From JBEBGV01 sp040081265 (GTDB taxonomy: Bacteria; Acidobacteriota; Vicinamibacteria; Vicinamibacterales; UBA2999), in NCBI GenBank assembly GCA_040081265.1, contig JBEBGV010000070.1:1-21761 (forward strand): a stretch of DNA of 21,761 nucleotides, given 5' to 3'. A program made the translations under genes and the position numbers. Below the pieces are notes generated by a model. That model saw only the letters and a list, made by a program, of their open reading frames with translations. It ran no database searches and was not told where the DNA came from. Of the stretch, positions 1 through 6,266 are shown piece by piece (the first letter of the stretch is position 1; every line of letters begins with the position of its first letter).

Positions 1-1147
1 CGCCCACCAGCTTGGCCGGATCCTTCTGTCCCGTCGCCACGGCGCCAAGCGCCAGCGGGAAGCTCGCACCCCACAGGAGCGCCGCAGGCAGCATCACCCA
101 CAGGGATCGCAGCAAGTCGAGCTGGAACATGTAGCTGAGGCTGGTGGAGATCGAGGGGTTGATCGGCCAGTACGGGAGCGACTCCCCGGTAACGTGGGCG
201 GCCCAGGCAATCGCCGCGCAGAGAAGCACCTGACACCACCCGAGCGCCATGCGCGGGCTGGCGACGCGACGCGCCAGCTCGGCACCTACCGTGCTGCCGA
301 TACCGAGCCCGACGAGGAACACAGCAAGGATCAACGAGAAGGTATAGGCGGTGCCACCAAAAAGGAGCGACAGCAGCCGCGTCCACACCACTTCAGACCC
401 AAGCGCCGTGAAGCCCGACAGGCCGATCGCGACATAGACCAGCGTCAGCCCGCTCCCCGACCCGGCGGAAGTCTCCTTGGCGCTCGGCGGCGTGTATGGT
501 GCAACCTTCGCCAACGCCAGGGCAACCGCAGCCACAAGCACGTTGAGCGCCACGGCGGCATACGTGGCCGTGGGCATGTCGTAAAGCCTGAGGAGGTAGT
601 AGCCGGCGACGAGGCTTCCAGCCACCGCGCCCGCGAGGTTCCCGCCGTAGAAGTAACCGAGCCAGGAGACGCCGGACGGCGTGGCCTCGACCCATCGCGC
701 GATGGCGGGCAGCGTCGCACCCATCAGCAGCGTCGGCGGAATCAAGCAGATGCAGGCCACCGCTGCCCGGAGCACGATGCTCATCGTCGTGCCGCTTCCA
801 CCAATCGACGTGTAAGCGGCGCCAAGCGCGGGCACCGCAAAGAGCGCCAGCAGGCCGAACGCACCGATGCCCAGCTCGAGATAGGCGTAGACCTTCAGCG
901 GGTGATGGGATGCCGAAATCCGGCTCGGCAGCAGCAGGCTGCCGAGACACATCCCGCCCATGTAGATGCCGAGCAGGATGCCCAGCGACACCGCCGAGGA
1001 ACCCACCGATAGCTGGAGGAGCTGAAACCAGACCACCTCATAGATGAGGGCGGCACAGCCAGAACCAATAAAAAGCAGAAGCATTGCCGGCAGCCACGGC
1101 CCGGAATCAGCGGCGGCTGAGCGCGATGTGGATGAGGTGACGGTCAT
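1..1147 (-). CDS. Spermidine-synthase-like multi-spanning membrane protein (partial)
   Basis: The minus strand reads open from an ATG at 1147 to the window edge, giving about 382 codons without a stop, so the C-terminus lies outside. The protein is very hydrophobic, with roughly ten membrane segments. Two related segments carry the same signature: 'ALIYEVVWFQLL' near residue 33 and 'ALGSEVVWTRLL' near residue 250. Each is followed by a membrane helix ending in G-x-x-x-G-S. A third conserved patch, 'YFYGGNLAGAVAGSLVAGY', lies near residue 165. This internal duplication is typical of the integral-membrane N-terminal half of fused MFS/spermidine synthase proteins, in which a soluble aminopropyltransferase-type domain follows. 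That domain is expected beyond the left edge and is not visible, so no enzymatic activity can be claimed. Upstream sits a 240-base divergent intergenic region shared with the DUF4145 gene. No strong Shine-Dalgarno precedes the ATG. Confidence 0.85.
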   Translation of the reverse strand, partial: MTVTSSTSRSAAADSGPWLPAMLLLFIGSGCAALIYEVVWFQLLQLSVGSSAVSLGILLGIYMGGMCLGSLLLPSRISASHHPLKVYAYLELGIGAFGLLALFAVPALGAAYTSIGGSGTTMSIVLRAAVACICLIPPTLLMGATLPAIARWVEATPSGVSWLGYFYGGNLAGAVAGSLVAGYYLLRLYDMPTATYAAVALNVLVAAVALALAKVAPYTPPSAKETSAGSGSGLTLVYVAIGLSGFTALGSEVVWTRLLSLLFGGTAYTFSLILAVFLVGLGIGSTVGAELARRVASPRMALGWCQVLLCAAIAWAAHVTGESLPYWPINPSISTSLSYMFQLDLLRSLWVMLPAALLWGASFPLALGAVATGQKDPAKLVG

Positions 1148-1209
1148 GTGAACGGGCAATACTATCAGACCTTTGCACGTGTTTACCCTCGCCCATTGGT
1201 CACCGTCCC

Positions 1210-1342
1210 TAACGACCAACCTCCCCGCCAGGCCGACGCCCCAACCCGCAACACACGACGTAACGCATATTTAACGACCACCCACCGAACGCCTCAGAAG
1301 ACCGGGGCCTTCGGTGGTCAGTTGCTAACGGTTTGCTAACGG
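1210..1342. repeat. Cluster of TAACG motifs between divergent genes
   Basis: The 240-base gap between the membrane protein (minus, starting at 1147) and the DUF4145 gene (plus, starting at 1388) contains five TAACG words, at about 1210, 1261, 1272, 1326 and 1337. Two are extended to TAACGACC (1210-1217 and 1272-1279). Two more are part of a perfect 10-base direct repeat, TTGCTAACGG, at 1322-1331 and 1333-1342, with an 11-base period of about one helical turn. This could be an operator for one or both divergent promoters. That role is inference; only the repeats are seen. Confidence 0.35.
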
Positions 1343-1373
1343 ACTGTCTGCCGGGCCTCCAAAGAGGCTGGCG

Positions 1374-1379
1374 TATACT
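1374..1379 (+). promoter_or_regulatory. Putative -10 element (TATACT), leaderless start of DUF4145 gene
   Basis: TATACT matches the sigma-70 -10 consensus at five of six positions. It ends 8 bases before the ATG at 1388, so transcription would begin about at the start codon. No Shine-Dalgarno sequence lies in the gap and no convincing -35 is seen 17 bases upstream. The same arrangement precedes the gene at 6267. Confidence 0.4.
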
Positions 1380-1387
1380 CCCGGCGA

Positions 1388-1963
1388 ATGGCGCTGGCAG
1401 ACTTGGACATCGTCTACACCAACCTGAGTGCGATCACGGTCCGAAGGATGCGCTGCGGTCACTGCGGGCGAGACGTGGCGTCCAACCAAGGGTGGCAGCA
1501 CGGCAGGATCCCGCATATCACGATCGCGATCTGCCCCATGTGCGGTAGGCCGAATTACTTCGAAGACGGTAATCAGATGCCGGGGCCGCAACCCGCAGGT
1601 GAAGTCTTGCACCTGCCTCCGGTCGTGGCCTCCCTTTACAGCGAAGCCCGGTCTGTCATGGCAGCGCACGCCCCAACATCAGCGACCTTGGCACTGCGGA
1701 AGCTTCTCATGCATGTCGCCGTAGAACAGGGCGCAAGCCAAGGTTTGACGTTCCAGCAGTACGTCACATACTTTGAAACCAAGCAGTTGGTACCCATCGG
1801 CGCGAAAGCGTGGGTGGATCACATAAGAGCCAAGGGCAATGAGGCAAATCACGAAATAGTCACAATCAGTAAGACGGACGCGGACGAACTGCTCGTGTTC
1901 ACGGAGATGCTACTAAAGCTGATCTACGAGTTCCCGAACCGTCTCGCCATCAAAACGCCGTAG
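1388..1963 (+). CDS. DUF4145-domain protein with N-terminal zinc ribbon
   Basis: This is a 191-residue soluble protein. The N-terminal third holds two CxxC pairs, 'CGHC' near residue 23 and 'CPMC' near residue 49, forming a zinc ribbon. The C-terminal half has the DUF4145 pattern: a helix 'ATLALRKLLMHVAVEQG', then 'WVDHIRAKGNEANHE', then an acidic helix ending in 'ELLVFTEMLLKLIYEFP'. DUF4145 is a helical domain of uncertain role, found alone and fused to restriction or helicase-like proteins, so a link to defence or nucleic-acid handling is possible but unproven. The ATG at 1388 is supported by the -10-like TATACT 8 bases upstream. The next gene downstream is on the opposite strand. The gene looks intact and of normal length for stand-alone members. 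Confidence 0.85.
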   Translation: MALADLDIVYTNLSAITVRRMRCGHCGRDVASNQGWQHGRIPHITIAICPMCGRPNYFEDGNQMPGPQPAGEVLHLPPVVASLYSEARSVMAAHAPTSATLALRKLLMHVAVEQGASQGLTFQQYVTYFETKQLVPIGAKAWVDHIRAKGNEANHEIVTISKTDADELLVFTEMLLKLIYEFPNRLAIKTP

Positions 1964-2190
1964 AACGATCGGACTGCCGGTTCGACAAATTGGTCCGCCC
2001 TCCTCAGCAAACAAAAGAACGTCTTTAAGCGCGCCCTCGTTTCTTCAGACGAACACCTAACGTTCGACTGTGGCGCTGCTCCAAAGCCCCTGAGCATCAC
2101 CGGGAAGGCATCCACGATCTGAGCGATCAGGGCCGGTACCTTCTTGGCCCCGTCCTTAAACGAGGCTCCGAGGTCTGACACCACCATCAA
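1924..2190 (-). CDS. Possible small gene downstream of the Ltp-repeat gene
   Basis: This 88-codon frame begins 14 bases after the stop of the zinc-ribbon/Ltp gene (2205-2897) and would be the third gene of that minus-strand unit. The first 40 codons use G/C-ending codons typical of the window and read as a plausible helix ('KKVPALIAQIVDAFPVML'). The second half has mixed codon use and runs 40 bases into the end of the DUF4145 gene on the other strand. No family is recognised. It may be the decayed start of a gene whose remainder was replaced, or a chance frame. If it is not a gene, the 241-base gap between 1963 and 2205 is empty. Confidence 0.25.
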   Translation of the reverse strand: MMVVSDLGASFKDGAKKVPALIAQIVDAFPVMLRGFGAAPQSNVRCSSEETRARLKTFFCLLRRADQFVEPAVRSFYGVLMARRFGNS

Positions 2191-2204
2191 TAGTGGCGCT
2201 TGCG

Positions 2205-2897
2205 TCAGCAGATGCCGGCCTGGGTTGCCCCGTAGGTTGCCTGCTCAACGGTGTAATTGCTTCCGTTCTCGGACGACAGTTGGTCGATCAAGCCTCGGCA
2301 AGAGAATCCAGAAATCTTCAGGTAAGCCGCAGCAGACCTTGCTGCTTGAGTGTTCCAGTCGATGTTCAGGCTGTCGACCGCAGCGGTGGCATCTGCAACG
2401 CTGAATTGATTTCCGAATTCGGAGGAGAGCTGGCCGATCAAGCCTTGGCGTGAAAATCCTGAGATCGCCAAGTACGACTGCGCTGAACGAGCGGCATTTC
2501 GTTGAGCTGGAGGCAGAGACGTAGCGGAGCCTGACGAACTGGCCGTAGCATTCGAGGTGGCGGCTGGCGTCGGCCCGCTGACACTCGGCGAACCGCTTAG
2601 CATCATGTACAGCACGACGCCGACAACGCCCAGCGCGAATAGCGCCACGGCGGGGTTAACCGGTTGCTTCAGGGCCGACGGTGTCGCCGTTGAAACTGCC
2701 CGCGCTGCTGTGCCAGCAACTCCAGAAAGGTCATCACCGCAAGCCGGACACGTTTCCCTGCCGCGTGCGATGGTCGCTTTGCAGAAGGGACATTGAATCG
2801 TTTCCTTGGTCTGGTGCGCTGGGAGTTCTCGCTTGCAGTGCTTGCACACAACCGCCGCGTCTTGGATCTCCTCCGCGCAGAATGGACACTTCTTCAC
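2205..2897 (-). CDS. Zinc-ribbon membrane protein with two Ltp-type repeats
   Basis: The protein has 230 residues when started at the GTG at 2897. Residues 1-21 form a UPF0547-type zinc ribbon ('MKKCPFCAEEIQD', then CKHC), and a second CPFC/CPAC ribbon lies at about 36-53. One membrane helix follows at about 82-101, then a Ser/Thr/Ala-rich linker. Two tandem repeats at about 138-187 and 187-230 fit the Ltp family (PF07553, described from phage and host surface lipoproteins): 'AYLKISGFSCRGLIDQLSSE' and its partner with FSRQGLI. The predicted topology is a cytosolic ribbon with Ltp repeats outside. The GTG start is chosen because the same N-terminus opens the gene at 3980; ATGs at 2921 and 2981 are alternatives that would overlap the upstream gene. 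The GTG lies just after the upstream gene's stop, so the pair is probably translationally coupled. Its function is unknown. Confidence 0.8.
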   Translation of the reverse strand: MKKCPFCAEEIQDAAVVCKHCKRELPAHQTKETIQCPFCKATIARGRETCPACGDDLSGVAGTAARAVSTATPSALKQPVNPAVALFALGVVGVVLYMMLSGSPSVSGPTPAATSNATASSSGSATSLPPAQRNAARSAQSYLAISGFSRQGLIGQLSSEFGNQFSVADATAAVDSLNIDWNTQAARSAAAYLKISGFSCRGLIDQLSSENGSNYTVEQATYGATQAGIC

Positions 2898-2898
2898 T

Positions 2899-3492
2899 TC
2901 ATTTACCAGAGCCAGTTGCATTAAGTTTCTGCGATGCAGCGTCGAACAATCCTCGTAGTTTGAGCATATCTCCCTCGACAAGGAATTTCTGCGCCTTCAA
3001 CATTCGACCGGCCCCAACTGCGTAACTGACCTCACCCCTCGGGTTGTTGAAAACCGTGAGTTGTAACTCACCTCGCGTCGTGTACCGGACTTCGAACATC
3101 TTGAACTGCGTTGGGTTCGCCTTGACCTCAAGCAGCGCGTCAAGACCCTTTAATAGTTCTGGGATTTCGTCGGCATCTACGAATGAGCGTTCCTTGCGGT
3201 ACTGGCTCTCGGTAACCTCGACTAGCAAACCGCGGGCGCTTCCCCCTTTGGCGTCCCGTATCTCCCGCACACTCACAGAGACGAGACCGTAGCCGAGGCT
3301 GCCGATTTCATCGTACCCGAGCGTCACGACTGATCCTGCCGCCGGTTCGAATCCCTCCAGCTTCGTGGCTGGGGGCGGAGCTGGTTGAGCCACCCCGGGT
3401 GGCGTGCCAGGCGCGCCTACTTGCGCCATAAGGGGCATCGCGAAGATGACGACAAATGCTGCTGCGACTACCAAACGGCCAGCTTCACGCAT
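2899..3492 (-). CDS. Secreted protein of unknown function
   Basis: This is a 197-residue protein with a clear Sec signal peptide: a short basic start, a hydrophobic core 'LVVAAAFVVIFAMPLM', and likely cleavage after 'LMAQ'. A Pro/Ala-rich linker follows. The mature domain is a mixed beta-rich sequence with many charged turns ('GYDEIGSLGYGLVSVSVREI', 'FKMFEVRYTTRGELQL'). I recognise no family. The start is well supported: GGAGG sits 5 bases before the ATG. It is the first gene of a minus-strand pair with the zinc-ribbon/Ltp gene, whose start follows within a few bases. A 25-base direct repeat lies just upstream (3504-3556) and may carry the promoter or operator. Confidence 0.75.
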   Translation of the reverse strand: MREAGRLVVAAAFVVIFAMPLMAQVGAPGTPPGVAQPAPPPATKLEGFEPAAGSVVTLGYDEIGSLGYGLVSVSVREIRDAKGGSARGLLVEVTESQYRKERSFVDADEIPELLKGLDALLEVKANPTQFKMFEVRYTTRGELQLTVFNNPRGEVSYAVGAGRMLKAQKFLVEGDMLKLRGLFDAASQKLNATGSGK

Positions 3493-3503
3493 ACCGCCTC
3501 CAT

Positions 3504-3556
3504 ACTTGAACCGAGTTCAGCTTGGCTCCAAACTTGAACCGAGTTTAGCCTGGCTC
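3504..3556. repeat. Two-copy 25-base direct repeat upstream of the secreted-protein gene
   Basis: Copies at 3504-3528 and 3532-3556 begin ACTTGAACCGAGTT and end TGGCTC, and differ at two positions. They have a 28-base period and start 12 bases upstream of the minus-strand ATG at 3492. The position suits a promoter-proximal operator. A recent local duplication with no function is equally possible. Confidence 0.5.
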
Positions 3557-3607
3557 GCGCTCCGGGCCGCCGGCTGTGCAGAAGCGCACAGCGGCGGGGG
3601 CGCGGAG

Positions 3608-3731
3608 GATCACGATCGACCCCTGACGCCGGAGGAAGCGATCCTCAAACAGCGGTTCGCGGACGAAGACGGGCCTGATCCCGATCGAGCCGATGGACTG
3701 GGCGGCGTGCGTGGTACCGTTGAGTTGCAGC
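3608..3731 (+). pseudogene. Broken copy of small gene A (copy A1)
   Basis: Frame 'DHDRPLTPEEAILKQRFADED' (given here as its 21-residue core, minus the final residue: DHDRPLTPEEAILKQRFADE) matches the start of the intact small protein at 5270-5476 nearly residue for residue. Two features show decay. There is no ATG, GTG or TTG in frame immediately upstream. After the acidic 'ADED' a 2-base deletion relative to the intact copy shifts the frame. The matching tail (Ile-Pro-Ile-Glu-Pro-Met-Asp-Trp) resumes in the frame that runs directly into the next small gene at 3732. The result is a fused and broken copy. The function of the family is unknown. Confidence 0.6.
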
Positions 3732-3884
3732 ATGACCACTCCAACCAAGGCGATCCTCCATTTGGTGCCGGCGCCGGACGGCAAGCCCTCGATGGAGGAT
3801 TTGATCCGACTGATGGTCGCGTTGACCGGACGAGCGCCGACCGCGGACGAGATCGCGGAAGCGCAAAAACACCTCAAAGATTGA
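3732..3884 (+). CDS. Small protein B, copy 1
   Basis: This is a 50-residue acidic protein starting 'MTTPTKAILHLVPAPDG' and ending 'DEIAEAQKHLKD'. It is a clear paralogue of the 54-residue protein at 4958-5122: by eye about 31 of 48 aligned positions are identical, including TPTK, LVP, PDG, EDL, ALTGR and PTA-EIA. That conservation, with many silent differences, argues both are real proteins and not chance frames. It has no membrane segment, cysteines or signal peptide; the predicted fold is a short beta start followed by two helices. The ATG at 3732 is chosen because it aligns with the paralogue's start; an upstream in-frame ATG at 3693 belongs to the broken A1 tail. No known family is recognised. 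The neighbouring A copy suggests A and B act together. Confidence 0.6.
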   Translation: MTTPTKAILHLVPAPDGKPSMEDLIRLMVALTGRAPTADEIAEAQKHLKD

Positions 3885-3979
3885 TCGCACAGGTTGGATT
3901 GCACATCGTGCGAGCGATGCCATACTTGCGAAGGTTATTCTGGGTTGGCTGATCAGGAGATCGCTGCTAGGAACACCCG

Positions 3980-4885
3980 ATGAAGAAGTGCCCCTTCTGC
4001 GCTGAGGAGATCCAAGACGAGGCAATCAAGTGTCGGTATTGCGGCAGCATGCTCAGTGGGGTGGCCCCAAGGCCGATTCACGGGCAAACAGGATTGAACC
4101 AGGCGGACGATGTCGCAGCCGCCAGTCAACCGGTCGTGAGTGTCCTTCCGGAGAGTAAGCAGACGGTTTTGAACAGCCGCATCGCGGAATACGTGAGCAA
4201 GGGCTATCACGTAACCAGCCAGACTAGCGATACGGCGCAGCTTCTTCGACCTAAGCGGTTTAGTTTCGTTCTCTTGATTGTCGGGCTCGCGCTCGGGATC
4301 TTTCCCGGCGTGTTCTACGTATTCTGGTATTTCGCAAAGCGGGACACGTTGGTCTTCCTCAACACTGACAGCTACGGACACGTTACAGAGGCGGGCAACC
4401 AGAGCGCAACTCCGTGGCTGATCAGGCATTGGCGAATCTCGTTGGCGGCGTTTCTAGGTCTTGCAGTCCTTGGTTCGCTTCTACCAGATGAAACGCTCAG
4501 AAGTTCGACCGCGCCAAGCGCCACCCCTGCCAACGCGTCGAGCGGCGCAGCGCCCGCGATTCAGGAAACACCGCCGGCTACGAGTGCGACCCAAGCACGC
4601 GCGCAGGCAATCGAGGCACAGTTCAGCCTATTGGACGGTTCGCACCGAGAACTCACGAGAGCGATCAAAGGGGCAATGAATAACCCGGCGTCGTACGATC
4701 ACGTCAAGACGCAGTACTGGGATGGGAACTCAAGCTGTATCGCGCTTAAGTTACCTGCGGACGGGTGCCTCATCATCGAAACTACTTATCGTGGGACGAA
4801 CGGCTTCGGGGCTGTCGTTACGAACACGATGATGGCGATCGTCGATATGCAGGGCAAGATTCTGGATATGCGGCCCAAAGAATGA
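3980..4885 (+). CDS. Zinc-ribbon membrane protein
   Basis: This is a 301-residue protein. Residues 1-22 are a UPF0547-type zinc ribbon ('MKKCPFCAEEIQDEAIKC', then CRYCG), nearly the same as the start of the gene at 2205-2897. Residues 55-90 resemble a short domain seen in small membrane proteins ('YVSKGYHVTSQTSDTAQLLR'). Membrane helices follow at about 95-118 and 152-168, then an Ala/Pro/Ser/Thr linker. The C-terminal domain at about 215-300 ('LDGSHRELTRAIKGAMNNP', 'TTYRGTNGFGAVVTNTM') resembles a module common at the ends of bacterial zinc-ribbon and membrane proteins. Its function is not established. AGGA lies 9 bases before the ATG. The gene is flanked by the two A/B mini-gene copies, with 95 bases to B1 and 72 bases to B2. 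It looks intact. The likely role is at the membrane, but no substrate can be named. Confidence 0.8.
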   Translation: MKKCPFCAEEIQDEAIKCRYCGSMLSGVAPRPIHGQTGLNQADDVAAASQPVVSVLPESKQTVLNSRIAEYVSKGYHVTSQTSDTAQLLRPKRFSFVLLIVGLALGIFPGVFYVFWYFAKRDTLVFLNTDSYGHVTEAGNQSATPWLIRHWRISLAAFLGLAVLGSLLPDETLRSSTAPSATPANASSGAAPAIQETPPATSATQARAQAIEAQFSLLDGSHRELTRAIKGAMNNPASYDHVKTQYWDGNSSCIALKLPADGCLIIETTYRGTNGFGAVVTNTMMAIVDMQGKILDMRPKE

Positions 4886-4957
4886 AGGGCGCGTGCGCGT
4901 TGTGTATATTCGGTGGCGAGCCGGTGTGTCGCTCCACGGGGGGGGATTGAAGGAAGC

Positions 4958-5122
4958 ATGGGCAGCACTCCGACCAAACCGGTTCTGTACCTTGTACCCA
5001 CGCCGGACGGTCGACCCGCGATCGAGGACCTCGTTCGGCTCGCGATCGCGTTGACCGGTCGCCGGCCGACTGCCGAGGAAATTGCACGGGCGCGGACAAC
5101 CCTCGACGATGACGACGAATGA
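4958..5122 (+). CDS. Small protein B, copy 2
   Basis: This is a 54-residue acidic protein, paralogue of the one at 3732-3884. It begins 'MGSTPTKPVLYLVPTPDG', continues 'ALTGRRPTAEEIARAR' and ends in an acidic tail of five Asp/Glu residues. The ATG at 4958 has AAGGA a few bases upstream and aligns with the start of copy 1. Its stop codon overlaps the next start (ATGA at 5119-5122), so a second short protein may be translated by coupling. The A-type gene at 5270 follows. No cysteines, membrane segment or signal are present. No family is recognised. Confidence 0.6.
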   Translation: MGSTPTKPVLYLVPTPDGRPAIEDLVRLAIALTGRRPTAEEIARARTTLDDDDE

Positions 5123-5256
5123 CCGACACAGGACGCGTGCTGCGGTTCCCCCGTCGCACGCGCACCGCTCGTGATCGACTTGCAGCAGCTCGATCAGGAC
5201 CGCCCGCACTGGTTGTCGGGCACCGCGCACACGCGACGAGGACGATCGCGTCGTGA
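5119..5256 (+). CDS. Possible 45-residue coupled reading frame
   Basis: The ATG overlaps the stop of the preceding B gene by the classic ATGA arrangement, and the frame ends 13 bases before the A gene. The product would be very basic (Arg-rich, starting 'MTDTGRVLRFPRRTRTARD'). No match is found near copy 1, so conservation does not support it. The evidence is position and coupling only; it may be a chance frame in GC-rich DNA. Confidence 0.25.
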   Translation: MTDTGRVLRFPRRTRTARDRLAAARSGPPALVVGHRAHATRTIAS

Positions 5257-5269
5257 ACAGGATTCGCAC

Positions 5270-5476
5270 ATGCCACTAGATCACGATCGACCGCTGACAC
5301 CGGAGGAAGAAATTCTCAAGCAACGCTTCGCGGACGAGGACGCAGGCCTGATCCCGATCGAACCCATGGAGTGGGCGTCACCGTACGTGCCGATCCCGAC
5401 CGCCCCGGGCGAGACCGTGGCGGTGTTCGTCCGGAAGACCCCCTCTCCACCCAGCGCGGGAAGCCTCGGTCTGTAA
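5270..5476 (+). CDS. Small protein A, intact copy (A2)
   Basis: This is a 68-residue protein starting 'MPLDHDRPLTPEEEILKQRF', followed by an acidic turn, then a Pro-rich C-terminal half ('IPIEPMEWASPYVPIPTAPG'). Its N-terminal 35 codons are matched by the broken copy at 3608-3731, where most differences are silent or conservative; this supports it as a real protein family. The ATG at 5270 is preferred over the upstream ATG at 5171 because similarity to the other copy starts just there. The gene follows B2 after a possible coupled frame. It has no membrane segment or cysteine. Function is unknown. The palindromic repeats at 5478-5531 begin right after the stop. Confidence 0.55.
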   Translation: MPLDHDRPLTPEEEILKQRFADEDAGLIPIEPMEWASPYVPIPTAPGETVAVFVRKTPSPPSAGSLGL

Positions 5477-5477
5477 A

Positions 5478-5531
5478 GGGTCAGTTTGACCCAGTTGAAT
5501 AGGCTCGCCTTTCAGTGGGTCAGTTTGACCC
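5478..5531. repeat. Two copies of palindrome GGGTCAGTTTGACCC
   Basis: The word occurs at 5478-5492 and 5517-5531 with arms GGGTCA/TGACCC around a 3-base centre; both copies are followed by A and a TTGAA. The copies are 39 bases apart, between a small gene and the decayed tyrosine recombinase. Repeated short motifs like this are found in the terminal regions of some IS21-like elements, where transposase binds, so this may be the leftover end of an insertion. A regulator binding site is the alternative. No transposase gene is adjacent. Confidence 0.45.
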
Positions 5532-5602
5532 ATTGAAGACTCGTCACTTCGTCTGTCGCCCCATCGCTCACCGCCCGTTGAACCGCTTCGGGTTGCGCGT
5601 CG

Positions 5603-6201
5603 ATGAACGTCGCATCGTCGGCGTACTACGAGTCGGTGCTGGCGCACCTGCCGGCCGAGATCCAGCCGGTCATCACGTTCGCCTTTATCACAGGCTGGCG
5701 CATCGCCTCCGAGGTGCCGCTTGAATGGCGGCAGGTCGACTTCGCTGCTGGCGAAGTTCGGCTTGATGCGGGCACGACTAAGAACGACGACGGTCGCGTG
5801 ATCTACATGTCGAGCGAGCTGCGCATCATCCTCCAGGCACTGCACGTCGAACACGAGCGGCTGGAGAAGGCTGGGCACCTCATGCCCAACGTGTTCTTTC
5901 GGGAGGTGGCGAAAGGTCGGGGTGGCGTCAAGAAGCCTCGTGCCATCACTGCCCTCACGAAAGCATGGAAATCGGCCTACCGAGCGGCTGGCTGTCCCGG
6001 ACGTATTCCGTACGACCTGCGGCGCACCGCCGTCCGCAACATCGTCCGGGAGGCATTCCGGAGCGTGTGGCCATGATGATGACGGGGCATAAGACGCGCT
6101 CAGTTCTTGAGCGTTACAACATCGTCTCGGATGGAGACCTACGGGACGCCGTGAAGCTCGATGCCGCGTCTGCGGCGCAGGGGCAGCGCCAAGCCAGATA
6201 G
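5603..6201 (+). pseudogene. Tyrosine recombinase/phage-type integrase, truncated and frameshifted
   Basis: The catalytic domain of a tyrosine recombinase is readable. The first box 'FITGWRIASEVPLEWRQVDF' carries the catalytic Arg; a Lys-containing beta hairpin ('GTTKNDDGRVIYM') and 'IPYDLRRTAVRNIVR' (second Arg) follow. The remaining box continues only in the next frame: 'GIPERVAMMMTGHKTRSVLE' with the catalytic His, then Arg-Tyr with the Tyr nucleophile. The frames join near 6046-6056, where one base appears to be missing. The His usual before D-L-R is Tyr. The N-terminal SAM-like core-binding domain (150-200 residues in full integrases) is absent, so the gene starts close to the catalytic domain. 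Three lesions make it very probably inactive. It likely marks an old integrated element that may include the neighbouring orphan genes. Confidence 0.8.
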
Positions 6202-6247
6202 GGTTCACGAACACTAGTCCGCTCGCGACACCATCATCCCGCGCCCG

Positions 6248-6253
6248 TATACT
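6248..6253 (+). promoter_or_regulatory. Putative promoter (-10 TATACT) of the gene at 6267
   Basis: TATACT lies 13 bases before the ATG at 6267. A GCGACA hexamer at 6225-6230, with a 17-base spacer, matches the -35 consensus at four of six positions. Transcription would start about 7 bases before the ATG, leaving no room for a Shine-Dalgarno sequence. Confidence 0.4.
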
Positions 6254-6266
6254 GAGCGGCGCAATC

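Noticed and set aside
194..1012. 272-codon open frame on the plus strand
   Set aside because: It is antisense to the spermidine-synthase-like membrane protein; the composition is Arg/His/Gln-rich without structure.
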